DNA of 22,150 nucleotides from Gaiellasilicea sp035553355 (GTDB lineage: Bacteria; Actinomycetota; Thermoleophilia; Gaiellales; Gaiellaceae). Location: contig DATMJW010000067.1 of assembly GCA_035553355.1 (NCBI GenBank), forward strand, positions 1 to 22,150, in the 5' to 3' direction. The notes under the pieces are model-generated. The model searched no databases. It was given only the letters and a program-made list of their open reading frames with translations, and was not told the DNA's origin. The translations under genes were made by a program, and so were the position numbers. Of the stretch, positions 20,808-22,150 are shown one piece after another. Position 1 is the first letter of the stretch. Each line of letters starts with the position of its first letter.

Positions 20808-20841
20808 GCGACTTTTAGCTCCGTCTCAGGCCGCCTTCAGG
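20802..20841 (+). promoter_or_regulatory. Four 11-bp-spaced YYTYAGG repeats upstream of htrA
   Basis: TCTTAGG (20802), TTTTAGC (20813), TCTCAGG (20824) and CTTCAGG (20835) are each exactly 11 nt apart, a same-face array typical of OmpR-family regulators. The first copy overlaps the kinase stop codon. The htrA ATG is 48 nt after the last copy. The array resembles the two copies before the regulator gene, implying regulation by the same protein. Confidence 0.7.
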
Positions 20842-20889
20842 CGCCGCTGGTCTCCTGCTCTCGTGGACTTCGACGAGAGGACGGAGACG

Positions 20890-21960
20890 ATGAATCACGG
20901 GAAGCACCCGCGGGCGGCGGCGGCGGCGCTCGCCGCGGCCGCGGCATTGGTCGGCGCCGCCGGAGGCGTCGGCGCCTACGCGCTCCTCGACTCGGGCGGC
21001 GGGACGGCCGTCCGCGAGGTGACCGTCGGCGCGGGCGACCCCGTCGCGAACGGCTCGCCGTCGATCGCGACGGTCGTCGCACGCGTGTCGCCGTCGGTCG
21101 TGACGATCACGGTGCCGGCGGAGCCGGCGTCGCCGCTGTCACCGGCCGGCGGCGGCACGAGCCAGGGGTCGGGCTTCGTGCTCGACGCGGACGGCCATAT
21201 CGTCACGAACCAGCACGTCGTCGGCGACGCGCGGACGGTGACGGTCACGTTCGCCGACGGCACCGACGCCGCGGCTACCGTCGTCGGGACCGATGCGTCG
21301 ACGGATCTGGCGGTCGTGAAGGTCGATCCCGCCGACGCCGACCTCGTCTCGCTCGAGCTCGCGGACTCCGACGACGTCCGTGTCGGCGACGAGGTCGTCG
21401 CGATCGGCAGCCCGTTCGGCCTCGAGCAGACGGTGACGAGCGGGATCGTGAGCGCCCTCGGGCGCGAGATCAGCTCGCCGAACGGGTTCGCGATCGACGA
21501 CGCGATCCAGACCGACGCCGCGATCAACCACGGCAACTCCGGCGGGCCGCTGCTCGACCTCGACGGCCGGGTGATCGGCGTGAACTCGCAGATCGAGAGC
21601 GAGTCGGGCGGCAACGACGGCGTCGGCTTCGCCGTCCCGGCGGACACCGTCGAACGGATCGCCGCGGCGCTCATCGCCGACGGCGAGGTGCAGCACGCGT
21701 ACCTCGGCGTCTCGCTCGACGGCGGCGGCGACGGCGGCGCCCGTATCGCGGAGGTCCGCCGAGGCACGGCGGCCGACGAGGCCGGCCTCGAGGCCGGAGA
21801 CGTCGTCACCGCGGTCGGCGGAGCCGCGGTCGGGGACGCCGACGACCTGCGGCGGGCGATCGCCGCGAAGCGGCCGGGCGATCGGCTCCGGCTGACCGTC
21901 GAGCGGGACGGCGAGAGCCGGTCCGTGACGGTCGAGCTGGGAACCCGGCCCGCCTCCTGA
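20890..21960 (+). CDS. htrA: Membrane-anchored HtrA/PepD-like serine protease with PDZ domain
   Basis: A 356-residue HtrA protease. One Ala-rich N-terminal membrane segment (about 9-33) exports and anchors it. The trypsin-like domain has His109 (TNQHVVGD), Asp139 (STDLAVVKV) and Ser217 (GNSGGPL), with QGSGFVLD before it. A single C-terminal PDZ domain starts near YLGVSL (271) and includes GTAADEAGLEAGDVV. It should degrade or refold damaged extracytoplasmic proteins. ATG 20890 is chosen because it gives the signal anchor and has GGACGGAG just upstream; the frame is open further 5' through the kinase gene. Unlike most operon leaders here it has a real 5' leader. Confidence 0.95.
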   Translation: MNHGKHPRAAAAALAAAAALVGAAGGVGAYALLDSGGGTAVREVTVGAGDPVANGSPSIATVVARVSPSVVTITVPAEPASPLSPAGGGTSQGSGFVLDADGHIVTNQHVVGDARTVTVTFADGTDAAATVVGTDASTDLAVVKVDPADADLVSLELADSDDVRVGDEVVAIGSPFGLEQTVTSGIVSALGREISSPNGFAIDDAIQTDAAINHGNSGGPLLDLDGRVIGVNSQIESESGGNDGVGFAVPADTVERIAAALIADGEVQHAYLGVSLDGGGDGGARIAEVRRGTAADEAGLEAGDVVTAVGGAAVGDADDLRRAIAAKRPGDRLRLTVERDGESRSVTVELGTRPAS

Positions 21961-22150
21961 CCCGAAGCACCGACGAAAGGAGCAAGAAGTGCAGCGCAGG
22001 ACGAAAGGGAAGCTCGCAGCAGGGATCGGAGCGCTCGTCGCCGTCGTGGGCGCCGGCGGCGACGAGCGCTCCGATCCCTGCTGCGAGCTTCCCTTTCGTC
22101 CTGCGCTGCACTTCTTGCTCCTTTCGTCGGTGCTTCGGGTCAGGAGGCGG
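21950..22150. repeat. 94-bp perfect inverted duplication at the window end (likely assembly artefact)
   Basis: 21950-22043 is exactly repeated in reverse complement at 22057-22150, around a 13-nt loop centred on 22050. The match includes the end of htrA, its stop codon and the start of the next gene, and it continues to the last base. A 94-bp palindrome this perfect across coding sequence is typical of fold-back chimeras. A genuine hairpin terminus or recent inverted duplication is less likely. Confidence 0.9.
21989..22150 (+). CDS. Start of an exported protein gene, cut off by the inverted duplication
   Basis: A GTG at 21989 has AAAGGAG at 21976-21982, the clearest Shine-Dalgarno sequence in the window, 28 nt after the htrA stop. 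It encodes MQRRTKGKLAAGIGALVAV then VGAGG, a positively charged start followed by a hydrophobic stretch typical of a signal peptide or membrane anchor. Only about the first 20 codons are trustworthy. Beyond about 22043 the frame reads the mirrored strand. The family cannot be named. Its position suggests a fourth gene of the regulator-kinase-protease operon. The same start reads in mirror image on the minus strand from 22111, which is not a second gene. Confidence 0.6.
   Translation, partial: MQRRTKGKLAAGIGALVAVVGAGGDERSDPCCELPFRPALHFLLLSSVLRVRRR

Noticed and set aside
21806..22111. Minus-strand frame starting with the same MQRRTKGKLAAGIGALVA sequence
   Set aside because: It is the mirror image of the real start at 21989, created by the inverted duplication; it then runs antisense into htrA.

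Overview
The window is about 70% GC, dense with genes and typical of a high-GC actinobacterium. The clpS-DUF2017 pair, a regulator-kinase-HtrA locus laid out like mycobacterial mprA-mprB-pepD, and many apparently leaderless starts all fit Actinobacteria. A deep lineage such as Thermoleophilia (Gaiellales or Solirubrobacterales) is my best guess, by inference only. I see no rRNA, tRNA, insertion sequence, phage or CRISPR feature.

Layout. 1-116: start of a queG-like gene (-), divergent from an MDR oxidoreductase (+, 132-1085). 1082-6300: a tight six-gene minus-strand operon, read in the order metallophosphoesterase, cyclic 2,3-diphosphoglycerate synthetase, 2-phosphoglycerate kinase, GlpX-type phosphatase, MIP18/DUF59 Fe-S factor, prolyl iminopeptidase. 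The first four genes are joined by 4-nt GTGA stop/start overlaps. The kinase and synthetase together form the complete archaeal-type route from 2-phosphoglycerate to cyclic 2,3-diphosphoglycerate, which is the most unusual metabolic content here. 6360-7351: a small PD-(D/E)XK-like protein overlapping a purine phosphoribosyltransferase, ended by a hairpin. 7496-12028 (-): an 80-aa unknown, ccmE (Cys variant), ccmF, a short CcmI-like protein with an out-of-reading proline-rich tail behind a TAG, and a secreted M23 peptidase with a coiled coil. 12143-12958: an endonuclease IV-like TIM barrel. 12955-15879 (-): a nucleotide cyclase-AAA ATPase-TPR regulator. 15948-17297: phosphomannomutase/phosphoglucomutase. 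17299-18036 (-): DUF2017 and clpS. 18068-18520: hotdog thioesterase. 18793-21960: response regulator, sensor kinase and membrane-anchored HtrA protease, followed by the start of another exported protein.

Regulatory DNA is informative. At least ten genes have a TAnnnT or CACAAT hexamer ending 6-7 nt before the start codon, which puts the expected transcription start on the start codon itself (leaderless mRNA). Internal operon genes instead use stop/start overlaps. The two-component locus has 11-bp-spaced YYTYAGG repeats before the regulator (two copies) and before htrA (four copies), suggesting one regulator controls both. It also has three CCCTCGNNCGAGGG palindromes further upstream.

The last 201 bases (21950-22150) form a perfect 94-bp inverted duplication around a 13-nt loop, running to the window edge. 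This is most likely a fold-back assembly or amplification artefact, and it cuts off the gene that starts at 21989. Sequence beyond about 22050 should not be trusted.
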